A stretch of 64,000 nt of DNA from the NCBI GenBank assembly GCA_964036195.1, contig OZ038460.1:4715504-4779503 (forward strand). Reading direction: 5' to 3'. The notes beneath the pieces were generated by a model that saw only the letters and a program-made list of their open reading frames with translations, was not told where the DNA came from and did no database searches. The position numbers were made by a program, and so were the translations under genes. This DNA comes from Sphaerolaimus hirsutus. Taxonomy: Eukaryota > Nematoda > Chromadorea > Monhysterida > Sphaerolaimidae. The stretch's first letter is position 1. Every line of letters begins with the position of its first letter. Shown here piece by piece: positions 1 to 9,577 of this stretch.

Positions 1-207
1 AGCCACAACTAGAGCGAATTGAAAAATTCAATTTTTATCATTCCACGTCATCATCATTTCACGTCACAGTGTCAGGGAACAACTTGACATTTCACGTCAG
101 ACTATTGCTTGCAATAGTCTGACGTGAAATGTCAAGTTGTTCCCTGACGTAAAATGATGACGTGGAATGATAAAAATTGAATTTTTCAATTCGCTCTAGT
201 TGTGGCT
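1..207. repeat. Near-perfect palindromic foldback element
   Basis: The first 207 bases form one inverted repeat. The sequence starts AGCCACAACTAGAGCGAATT, and positions 188-207 are its exact reverse complement. The arms run about 100 bases to a tiny loop near 110-116 (GCTTGC). The arms contain repeated CACGTCA-type words (TTTCACGTCA), which recur singly at 308-340. This is the form of a foldback MITE. Its left edge coincides with the window edge, so its true end and any target duplication cannot be judged. No protein is encoded. Confidence 0.8.
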
Positions 208-574
208 GATAACACTCAGTATTGGACACGATTGAGGTATTGATTCATATATTATCCTTAGAAAATTGTAGACCCGTAGCATGATCCACACTTGTGTAAT
301 TAATTTCACGACATCATTTCACGTCATCATTTCACGTCGAATCGACGCTGAGCTCTAATTCCCGCTATAGAATTATGAAAGAGGTGAATTTTTTAACTTT
401 TTATGAAAATCGCATGCATAAAAATCGTTGGCACGCTTCCAGCAGGAACCACGCATGCAGGGTGTAAAGTGACTAGAGTATACCTATTTTTCCCTAGAAC
501 ATGTGAAAGCAAGTACTTTACTTCACAGAGTATGTAAAAAGTGGGTACTTTTTATGTAAAATGTAAAAAGTGAC

Positions 575-839
575 TACCATATTTCCTCAAAATACCACCC
601 CCCTCGAAATACCCCCTCAAAATGGGCACTATGAATCCGTGGTCTGGGAAATGCATAACAGTCATTCAAAACACTTACTGCATTACGTTAGAACATCGTT
701 TATATTTACCATCTACATCCTTATATAAGGCTGTAAAAACTTATAAATGGTGGTTATTGTTGCATTTTTCATGTTTCTCTCTCAAAATTTTCACTCTGAA
801 AAAATAAACCCCCAGGGGGTAATTCAAGGAAATATGGTA
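575..839. repeat. TACCGTATTTCC-family element, copy 1
   Basis: The copy begins TACCATATTTCCTC and ends GAGGAAATATGGTA-like (CAAGGAAATATGGTA), so the termini are inverted repeats with a TA at each edge. Just inside each end are C-rich (left) and G-rich (right) tracts with the word CTCGAAATACCCCC. At least ten related copies occur in the window. The terminal TA suggests a TA-targeting (Tc1/mariner/pogo-type) origin; that superfamily call is inference. Confidence 0.65.
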
Positions 840-1839
840 GGTACCTACTTTTTTCATTTGAAAGCAATTTTCACTCTCGAAGATATAACAGATGTCATTT
901 TTAATCATTTGTTCATGATTTCTATAGGAAAATGATGTGATTTCTTCAAGGTTTCTTTATTTTCCCAACAAAAATTGCAATTCGAAATTTCTGAAATACA
1001 TTTCTGTACACGTGTATTTTCTAAAAGTACGCGTACAGGTGAGTACATGTACTTCTTTAAAGTATATGTAAATGTATTCACCCAGTTCTCGAGTATACCG
1101 TGTCGAAATACGGGGGGAGGGGGTATTTCGAGGAAATACGGAATGTATTTTTGAGTAAATGTAAATACATTTTAACAACTGTGCAGTAGTGCCACATTTG
1201 TGGCTGGCGGCTTTGCTATATTCCAGGGGCGGCAGCACGTGTGGCGCCGCGGCGGCACGTTGTGAATTGATGGCACCCCTGTTGTTGTGCGCTGCCACTG
1301 TGCTCTGTTTGGGTTGTTCTGTCTGGGCTTTAATAACAATTTTTGTGTGTGGCATTGAAAGGTTTCAGATTTGGCAAGGTTCCAGCGCTTTGTTGTTGGT
1401 TTTTCTTGGCGCCAGTTTGTTCGTCCATAATTTGTATGCATTTGATGTATTTACGTATCTATCGGCGCGCCTCACACTTGTCATGTGCTTTTTGAATATT
1501 CTAAAAATATTTATTTCTCGTTAAAATTCCTAAAATCGCCCCATTCCTACATTTTTCTCTCGAAAACTCGCCTCGAAATATTACATAGGTAGATGCTGTT
1601 TTCAGTCCGCTCACAATAATTTGATGTCGTATTGTGGGCGACAAGCAATTGGCATGTAAATTGAATCACGGGTAATCACAAAATCCCCCTGTTTTTGCAC
1701 AACGTTCCAGAGGTACGTCGCGTTGTGACAATTTATTTTTTATTGCCGTCCAAGTCCAGTTTTGTACGCATGCGCCGCCGCCGCGGCAGGACTGCAGTTG
1801 CAGTTGCGCCGCTGCGGCGGCACATGCTGCCAGGACCTG

Positions 1840-2168
1840 GTGCCAGTCCCAGACCCTGTAAAATGTCATGTATCAAGTAAAAGACCTTGTAAAATGTCAT
1901 ATAAAATACCCTGAAAATTGTCATGTGTATCCATATCTTTATCTATTGTATCCAATTCTTATGTTTTGTATCCAAATATTATGTGCAAACGTAAGGTTTG
2001 GATACAAAAACATAAGATCTGGATGCTGTAAAATAATATTTGGATACACATGACACTTTGCAGGGTGTTTTACATGACATTTTACACTGTCTTTTACATG
2101 ACTTTTGTCACTTTGCATGACACATGACATTTTACAGGGTCATTTACAGCGTCTCGGACTGCCCCCAG
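1840..2168 (+). repeat. Introner-family palindromic element, long form
   Basis: The left end is CTG|GTGCCAGTCCCAGACC and the right end GGACTGCCCCCAG|G. These are the termini found at the ends of PEPCK intron 5. The interior is a broad palindrome of TGTAAAATGTCATG-type words. A central subrepeat (GTGTATCCAAAT...) is shared with the copy at 34272-34528. If transcribed on the + strand the termini read as donor GTGCCA and acceptor CCCCCAG. I cannot show that it interrupts an exon here; it could lie in 5' non-coding sequence of the tensin gene. Confidence 0.7.
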
Positions 2169-2658
2169 GAGAGTAGGAAACATATTTTACTGTGGTTCCT
2201 GAGGCAACCAATTGAAATCAAGTTGTCTGAAGGTCGGAGTTTGCCAAATTACGGTTAAAATTCATGGCGGGATTGACAAACAGATGTTGGGAAAGGGTTT
2301 AAAAAAAGAAGATATTTTCTGAAAAACTAAATGTAAATAAAAGACTATTCATTGGGAAATGAGGGTTGTATTTTCTTCACTATACCTGCTTTGATGGGAA
2401 GTTGAGTTGCGACACCGAACTATTACCGCAATTATTTTAGAACACTGCAGCAGAATTTTCAAAAACTATTTTTTTTAATATTAAATTCTCAAACACCATG
2501 CATTTCTCCCGCAATCCTCACGCATATTTCTCTTTACAAATCAAAACCGCGTGCGCCCGTTAGATGTTATTATATCTCATTACAATGTGTTTGTGTAACC
2601 GCCTGAAATATCTAGTGCCGGTTTGAGGTTGAAAAGTGTGAAATTATTTCGACAAAAA

Positions 2659-5600
2659 ATGAGTGATGCTGCAAAAATGGAACTTATTCTGGTTGAAGCT
2701 GCAGGGGGCGGGTATCGATTTCCGATTGACACGGATTGTAAGTTATTTCGGAGTGTTTGTTATTTGTGTTGGATAGTGATGTGAAGCTACCGTGGCGATT
2801 TGGAGTATTGCGTATTTTATTCTGTCAGCGCTGAGCTTTGTTCTATGCCTAGCTGAATGGTGCCAAAACCAATTTGGGGCTGACACCTATTTAGGTGCTA
2901 TTTACATGGTTATCCATGACCGCATACTAGCTGATTCTGATATAGTGGTGTCAAAAGCGCCAAGACTTGCTGCGCGATGGATGCGCTTTTGCTTATAATA
3001 TATACCGTATTTCCTCGAAATACCCCCCCCCCCAGATTGAGTGTAAAGAGAACGTACATGACAAATACTGCAGTTTGTGTTCTGCGTAGTGCAGAACACA
3101 CGTTAAAACAATGTCGGAATCACGTGAGAGCAGTGTTTATACCATCTACGTACTAATATTAGTATACAGGGGTCTAAACATGTCAGTTATTGATGCATTT
3201 TTCTACCCCAGCGCACATCACAAACAACGATTTTGTACTAGGATTTCAAAAAATTTCTGGCGAAATAATACCCCCCCCTCGAAATACCCCCCCCCCCCTC
3301 TCGGGAGCACTATGAAACAACCACCCCCCGGGGGGTATATAAATTGAATATAATCGCAGAAAATCTCTCAAAACAAAACATTAATAAATCTCTCTGAAAA
3401 TGCGAGAAAATATAAATAAATAGAAGATTTTTAATATTTTCTGATATTTTCGAAAATGTAAATCCCCGAGTTTTCCAACGCTAGGTAATTGTGCTTTGCT
3501 TCTTAGCTCATTAAAACAATAACCACTGCATTTTGTAAGGTTCCCAGACATTTTTTTGCATCGAAATAGGTATGCATTCGCTGTATTGTCTAGGCATTTA
3601 AAGGGGGGAAATTTCACCTTTCAGACTATTTAACTGATCGTCGAGTTGTATACAGTCTCAGTTATTGGCAATAAAACGCGTGTTTACGTTTCTCTGCGTA
3701 AATACAACTGAATGCAATGCAAACTAAAATGGTGATTCATTCAATGTGTATACTTTTCTTTCATTGTTCAGTGTGGCTGTTTACTTACAGTCGCTTTGAT
3801 ATTGCTCTGTAGTCTGCCGCATATTTTCTTATCTTTTGCGTTCATTTGTCAGTGTGATAAGCCTAGCGAAACTGCAGATTTTATATGATTAGTATTTATG
3901 TGATTAAGTGAAGTTATTCTGCTTGCATAATTATCTACATGTTGAAAATCACAGCGATGAATCGGTGATTGAAGTTACAAAGTTAACTTCAAGTGAGAAG
4001 AAAAGTTGCAAGTAACAAAAGTTTTTTAAATTAATTATACCTGCGTGTGAATTTCCAACTCTTCTTGCACATTGAATCCTTTCCAATATCATTTCACCCA
4101 GAGTCGACTTTCACCACCCCAAAATTTTCTCCAAAAATCCCTCCCCCTTCCAGGGGACATGGACACCCTAAGCAGCACATCGGCAGTATTCCTCAAGGAC
4201 ACCTCCCGCTACTGGTACAAGCCGCAGATCAGCCGCGACGATGCAATAACGGCCCTGAAGGACAAACCGGCGGGGTCTTTCGTGGTGCGCGACTCGAATA
4301 GCTTCCCGGGCGCGTACGGGCTGGCGCTCAAGGTGGACAGATTGCCGCAGGGCGTGCAGGTCAAGTCGAGTGAGTGGGTTTTTTGAAGTTTTTTTGTTGG
4401 ATGGGTTGTCGCTAGTTGCTAAAAATACGTATGTATTCATGCGAAAAGTGGTCAATTGATGTGGCAAGTCAAATGGCAGTGTCAAATTTGTAACGATGGC
4501 AAACCGTTTGGAAAAAGTGTTGATTTTTTTGTTCTAAAATGGCTTTTAGAATGTTCGGATGTTTCCCAGATATTAATTTACCATTAGATTTTGGCATGTA
4601 TTTCACTGATCAACATTGAATGTATCTTTGTTTTTCGGCCTCCAAGCTGCTGCCGCTTGCCGGGGGCGCATTTGCACCTTTTTGTTTTTCCTGGCGATTC
4701 AAAATGCACATGGAAAATAGGGTAATTTGCCCTTTTTGGTAATATCTGAGGCTAATTACGAAGCTTTTCAGGCGACAAATTTCAGGTGTTACGTAAATTG
4801 ACTACTCAATAACACCGCACACACTATTTGACATCGATACAAAATTTCAACTGGTTCCGTTCCTAATTCCAAGCTTGCATTTGAACGGCGTTCATTGGCT
4901 CGTCTGCAAGCTTCAATTGGGATCGGAACCAGTTGAAATTTGGTGTCGATGTCAACTAGGGTGTGTGGGCCCATTGCGTCAGTCAGAAGTATTTGGACTT
5001 TATGTTCACTCGGTAAATACACACAAGTTTCTCCTCACGTGCAAGCACACTGTGCATAATTACATGGGACAGAGCTAGCCTCTGAAAAATCCCAACCCGA
5101 CATCTCGCAACACCTCCCATCAGCATCAGTGAGTCGCCACGCACACACTCAAATACTCCCCCCCCCCCAGACGACGGCACGGAACTAGTGCGGCACTTCC
5201 TGATCGAGCCCACAGCCAAGGGGGTCAAGCTGAAGGGGTGCAACAACGAGCCCGTCTTCCCCAGTCTGGCCGCGCTCGTCTACCAGCACACGATCACCCA
5301 GTTGGCGCTGCCCTGCAAGCTCTTGGTGCCCGACAGCGACCCGGTGCAGTCGCTGGAGCATGGGTCCGCTGCCCAGGCGCTTTTGGAGCAGGGCGCTGGT
5401 GGGTGGGGAGGGTTTTTGTGTGTAGATTGAATTATTTTTGAGGTATTTTTTGGCTACCTCCTAGTAGGTATATTCCCCAATTTGTCAAGTAAAGTGACAA
5501 GTAAACATGTAAGTGGTGTGCTAAGTGACAAGTATTCTAATTTACATGTTTACTTGTCACTTGGGTTATTAGACTATTTACATAAGGAATATATATATAC

Positions 5601-7366
5601 ACATATTTGCACCTCGTTGCTAAATCCGCGACAGAGATTTCTCTGAAACAAAACTTAATTTGAAATGTCCTCACGATATTCGTCGTGAAAATTTGTGAAA
5701 AGCAGCGTAATCACATAAAACCCCTCAACTCAATCCAAATACCCCCCCCCCCCCAGCCTGCAACGTGACCTACATCGGTTCAGTGGACTGCGAGTCTCTC
5801 ACCGGGCCCGAAGCAGTACGCAGGGCCGTCGGGCACGCTTTCAACATGTTCCACGAGCAGGGCGACGCCGTGCCCGTCACCAGCACCCACTTCAAAGTGT
5901 CCGCCGCGGGGGTCACTTTGACGGATAATCAGAGGAGAGCCTTCTTTAGACGACACTATGCTACTAATCTAGTCACTCATTGCGGATTGGATCCTGAAGA
6001 TAGGAGGTTGGGGGTTGGGTGGCTTTTTTCCTATTTTTGGGGTGATTGTGATGACTTTCGGGCGTAAATTTAGATAGACTTTGGACTTTTTTGCTGGCTC
6101 ACCACTTCTGGCTTTCCAATGACAATGTTGATTACCTACATCAAATGGCTGTGTAAAATGTTGTGGGTAAACAGTATTTCCACTGTGAAAATTACAGGTT
6201 ACTTGCAACTTGTGAATAATTCATATAAATTCTGTTTTCGTCCCGGTGAATTTTGCGAACCACTGATTTTACTTAAAACATCGTCTACACAAATTAAATT
6301 ACCTAATATACCGATCTAGAAATGCCAAGAAAAGAGCTGGTGCCAGCCCCGCAAAATGAGAAGTGAAATGGCAAAGGCGAAGTAAAAGCGCAAAGGCGAA
6401 GTGAAATGGCAAAAGCGAAGAGTATTAAATTACCGTATTACCTCGAATTATCCCCCCTTGAATCAACCCCCCCATCGAATTAACCCCCTCTCAAAATGGG
6501 CTGGGGAAATAATACCCCCCCTCGAAATACCCCCCCCCCTTCGGAATGATGTACGTCATGTACATAATAAATACGTCATGTACGCAATGTACATGATGTA
6601 TATTACTGTTAATTTGCATTGCAGCTACACATAGAGTAGTTTGTGTAGCTATCTACGTTTTTAAGTCCAAATATATCCTGTTTGGACACATTTATTACCT
6701 ATTTTGGGTACGCAAATGCCTACATTTTACTAAGATCCTTACGAAAATTTCTGACGAAATAATAAACCCCCCCTCGAATTAACCCCCCCCTCAAATTTTG
6801 CTGGCGAAATAATTAACCCCCATGGGGGTATTTCGAGGTAATACGGTAGGTACTTTTTTTTTTACTTCGCTTTTGCCAATTCACTTACCGTTTCACTTCG
6901 CCTTTGCCATTTCACTTCTCATTTTGCGGAACTGGCTCCTGGAAGACTGGTGTCACTCCTCTACCTTGTAAAATGTCAAATTATCTTTTTTACTTGACGT
7001 TTTACATTTCTGATGACGTTCTACATCACTTTTGACACTTCATGATATTTTACATCGTCTGAAAGTCATACCACTCATCAAAACCCCTCACCACCCCACC
7101 ATACCCTCACCCTCAATCTACCCCCCCCCCCCCCCAGATGGACAGTACCCGCCGCATCAGCCACCAACAGCCCAGTAGTGTGCGAAGCTCGTCTATTCGG
7201 CTTCGTCGCCCGCAAGCCCGGCGTCAACTCGGGCAACGCGTGCCACGTGTTCGCAGAGTTGGAGCCCGAACAGCCGGCAACTGCGATCGTCAACTTCGTG
7301 ACCAAGGTGCTGTTGACGGGCGGGGTCAATGGACATCAGATGCAGCGTAATGGCGCCGCGGCGTGA
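2659..7366 (+). CDS. TNS: Tensin-family SH2-PTB adaptor protein
   Basis: Five coding exons join in frame: 2659-2737, 4154-4369, 5171-5398, 5757-6006, 7138-7366, stop TGA at 7364. Intron phases are 1,1,1,2; the product is 333 residues. Exons 2-3 encode an SH2 domain (about residues 46-155) with the phosphotyrosine-binding Arg in FVVRDS (R72) and the tensin signature [12 protein letters not shown]. Exons 3-5 encode the C-terminal PTB domain (about 176-322; [32 protein letters not shown]). Tensins link integrin tails and phosphotyrosine proteins to actin at focal adhesions. I see no PTEN-like or actin-binding region, so this is a short, cten-like form, or an isoform whose longer 5' exons lie outside the window. 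The start exon (from ATG 2659, perfect GTAAGT donor, matching phase 1) is inferred from frame and splice site. The 3' exon is followed by a MITE at 7407. Introns hold several transposon copies. Confidence 0.9.
3003..3342. repeat. TACCGTATTTCC-family element in tensin intron 1
   Basis: It starts TACCGTATTTCCTCGAAATA and closes in CCCCGGGGGGTATATA after C-homopolymer tracts. The interior (GAGTGTAAAGAGAACGTACA..., ACTAATATTAGTA) is shared almost word for word with the copies at 48028-48735 and, inverted, 54056-54506. It encodes no protein. It is the uninterrupted version of the 48028 copy and so serves as the empty-site reference for the nested insertion there. Confidence 0.7.
4811..4972. repeat. 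Harbinger-related MITE in tensin intron 2
   Basis: Inverted termini: left ACACCGCACACACTATTTGACATCGATAC, right (reverse strand) GGGCCCACACACCCTAGTTG. The arms continue as an inverted repeat (AAATTTCAACTGGTTCCG on both sides). The GGGCCCACACAC..TAGTTGACA end is the same as that of the Harbinger element at 17218-20755. A clean target duplication is not visible. Confidence 0.65.
5475..5572. repeat. AAGTGACAAGT hairpin element in tensin intron 3
   Basis: The word AAGTGACAAGTAAACATGTAA is mirrored by TTACATGTTTACTTGTCACTT about 40 bases on, giving a long hairpin. Looser relatives occur at about 47310-47395, 45380-45510 and 50690-50815. It is a small inverted-repeat family of unknown class. Confidence 0.55.
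6341..6941. repeat. GGTGCCAGYYCCGCAAAATGAG element with nested insertion
   Basis: The left end (GGTGCCAGCCCCGCAAAATG) and right end (CATTTTGCGGAACTGGCTCC) are inverted repeats, followed inward by AGAAGTGAAATGGCAAAGG. An intact relative is at 49692-49913. This copy is split by a TACCGTATTACC-type element at 6431-6848, so two insertion events are stacked in tensin intron 4. Its terminal GGTGCCA resembles the donor-side end of the introner family, but here both ends match each other. Confidence 0.6.
6431..6848. repeat. TACCGTATTACC-family element nested in 6341-6941
   Basis: It begins TACCGTATTACCTCGAATTA and ends GAGGTAATACGGTA, with C- and G-rich subterminal tracts. The interior (GTAGCTATCTACGTTTTTAA and a TACGTCATGTAC repeat at 6550-6600) is partly shared with 17850-18060, in reverse orientation, inside the Harbinger element. 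Confidence 0.65.
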
Positions 7367-7406
7367 TGGGGTGGTTGTTTTGGGGTGGGTTTGGTGGTTC
7401 TGGTTT

Positions 7407-7635
7407 GGGCCCATGCACAGTAGTTGACATAAAAATTCGTGTCAACTGAATTCTGCTTAAATGTGATTTCGACCTTCCTGTGTGACAGAGCATTTATTTA
7501 GAAGTTGATTTTATATATTTACCTTGTGGCACTTAGTCTTCATTGTTTCTGTCAAGTGTGACGTTTTAAATTTCTTTTGATTTAGTTGACATTCAGTTGA
7601 CATTTATTTGCGATGTCACTAGTGTGTGTGGGCCC
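7407..7635. repeat. Harbinger-related MITE with TTT target duplication
   Basis: The 229-bp element begins GGGCCCATGCACAGTAGTTGACA and ends TGTCACTAGTGTGTGTGGGCCC, flanked by TTT on each side. The 3-bp duplication and ends match the PIF/Harbinger element at 17218-20755, its probable source of transposase. It lies 40 bp after the tensin stop codon, so it is probably part of the 3' UTR. Confidence 0.75.
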
Positions 7636-8879
7636 TTTGATTTGACCGTTGCGTGAATTTGTTGCAGGACTGTGCCAATTGATTGAGCTCATTACATTTT
7701 TCAACGAGTTTAGTCAACTGAATAGAAAGACGCAAGTACATAGTATTTATTTTTTATCGAATTCACATTGTAGCTGCAATTCAGCTTATTACAGTAATTA
7801 AGTGCGGCGTAAGCCGAAACGTGCCTAAATATATAATGTCGTTGTTTTTACCGCACTGTATACATAACGTTTGTGAAAGTTACGACAGAAATGTATTAGG
7901 TCTATTCGGAAATCAGAAAAGTCGGTCCAAAAGTATCGTATTTAGCGATGTCCAATGTCCCTCCCACTATTTGACCCGAATTCGGGTGAATGCTACTTTT
8001 AATTTTTGGACAAAATCTTCATGTCATGTGAAAATTGAGGAAACAAATAAATAAAAACTAAAACGCCGCGAAAGGAAAATAAAAATCCCCAGTATCATAG
8101 TAAATGGACATTTTTATCCCAGAATGCTATAAATGGATTTTTCGAACGGACCCAGTACTCTACATTGTCAGTGCTTTATGGCAGCCAAACTTTTTATTGT
8201 GTCAGAATCAGAATGGTGTAACAGATTATCTAGATATTTTTACTGAATGATTCGTTTAATGCGATTGGCCATAAATTTACCAGTAAATAAAAACCTTCAA
8301 TGTGTCAATTATCACTGCAAATCAAAATGTGTGAACGACATGAACAAATGTGCAACTTTTCTACGCTTACCATAACTTCACAATTCAAATGGACGGACGA
8401 CAAATTAAAAGTAGAAACACATACCGGAAAATGAGCATATCACATGTGAAAATGACAGTCTCTCAGCGCTCAGCCTACTTGTAACCCTCAGCAAAAACAA
8501 GAAAAAAAAATGGTGCAGATTCACAATAAAACTCACGAAATCTCAATTTTCAATGAATCTGCACCAGCACTAGTATTTACGATAGTGTGCCCACTGTCGA
8601 CTGCCAAATGTTCCAAAAAAGCTAAAAGTAAAATTCCAGGTAAAGCGATTCAATTAAATTTTTTGACCCTTGACATTCGAGCATTGAAACTTTACCAGCT
8701 CCTCGACAGGGCATTTTGAAACTTTACGTTTGACTTTTACGCGAGATATGAAACTTGAACGGGCGCAACAATGGGTACCGTATGGGTAAAAAACACGAGA
8801 AAGCCGTGCGGAATAAATACAATACACTTTCAAAAAAATTGTTTGACGAAAACAACGCGACCAAAACGGGCCAGGCCTC

Positions 8880-9436
8880 CTACGCACAAACGCCCGGCGC
8901 GCACAAACGCCCGGCACGCACAAAATTGAGCCCGCCACGCACAAATGTCCGGTACGCACAAATCTGCTGCTCTGTGCGTACCGTGAATACACGTGAATAC
9001 ACGTGAATGCACCCAACATGCACTCAAAAACTCGGTGAGATTGGTGGCAACGTTATACTCGGCGGATATGATACTCTGCCCTCGCACTCATTTATGTCTC
9101 ACGTTGGAAGCGTGCCAACGATGATAAAGCATGCGATTTTTGTATAAAAGATGAGAGAAATCATTGTGTGAATAAGTATCGTTAGAGTAAATGAGTATCG
9201 TTAGAGAGATGACTTTTTTCAACTTTTCAACCTTGAAAATCGCATGGGTAAAACATCGTTGGCACGCTTCCAGCGGGAACCACGCGTGCAGGGTGTAAAG
9301 TGACTGGAGTATAGAAATACATAACGACTGGCACGCACACAGCTACAATTTTTGTGCATACCGGGCGTTTGTGCGTACCGGACTTCCATTTTGTGCGTGC
9401 CAGGCGTTTGTGCGCGCCGGGCGTTTGTGCGTACAG
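8880..9436. repeat. Inverted pair of CGCACAAACGCCCGG tandem blocks
   Basis: Block one (about 8880-8970) has five to six units of roughly 15-18 bp around CGCACAAACGCCCGGCACG. Block two (about 9350-9436) has the same unit on the opposite strand. The blocks flank a MITE (9056-9311). Subterminal tandem arrays in opposite orientation are typical of some DNA transposons, so the whole could be one element; outer ends are not resolved. Confidence 0.6.
9056..9311. repeat. TACTCGGCGG-family MITE
   Basis: It starts TACTCGGCGGATATGATAC and ends GTGTAAAGTGACTGGAGTA. Both arms contain the inverted word TTGGAAGCGTGCCAACGAT / ATCGTTGGCACGCTTCCA. TA dinucleotides border it. A sibling is nested at 48254-48499 and a one-arm fragment lies at about 410-483. 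Confidence 0.7.
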
Positions 9437-9577
9437 GTGCGGAGCCACCAAAACAGCCCCATGGGAAAACTAGAAAAAGGCCCCACCAACAAACGCTGCA
9501 CTCAGCTCCGCCCACAGCGCTACGAAACCTGACGCAAAACACGTAACCTTGCCTAAAAGTTCCCAAGTGGGCGGAGT

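Larger units (their letters stand above)
208..2658. other. Gene-free upstream region with repeat fragments
   Basis: I recognise no coding exon here. It holds a fragment of the TACTCGGCGG-type element (about 410-483, with the GTTGGCACGCTTCCAGC word), a TACCGTATTTCC-type element (575-839), a scrap of the same family (1095-1141), the right end of an hAT-like element (TTTTAACAACTGTG near 1174), a GC-rich patch at 1190-1280 and 1770-1840, and one introner-family copy (1840-2168). Part of 2170-2658 is probably promoter or 5' UTR of the tensin gene. I cannot place a transcription start. Confidence 0.5.
7639..9577. other. Gap between convergent tensin and TM9SF4 genes
   Basis: I see no coding exon. 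An AATAAATAAA run near 8047 is a possible polyadenylation signal for tensin. From about 8880 to 8970 the word CGCACAAACGCCCGG is repeated in tandem, and from 9350 to 9436 the reverse complement (CCGGGCGTTTGTGCG) is repeated. A TACTCGGCGG-type MITE (9056-9311) lies between the two blocks. The remainder is AT-rich without a recognised feature. Confidence 0.5.

Noticed and set aside
1189-1524. 111-codon hydrophobic frame on the + strand
   Set aside because: It begins with GTG, not ATG, has no recognisable domain, overlaps repeat ends and a GC patch, and has no splice partners.
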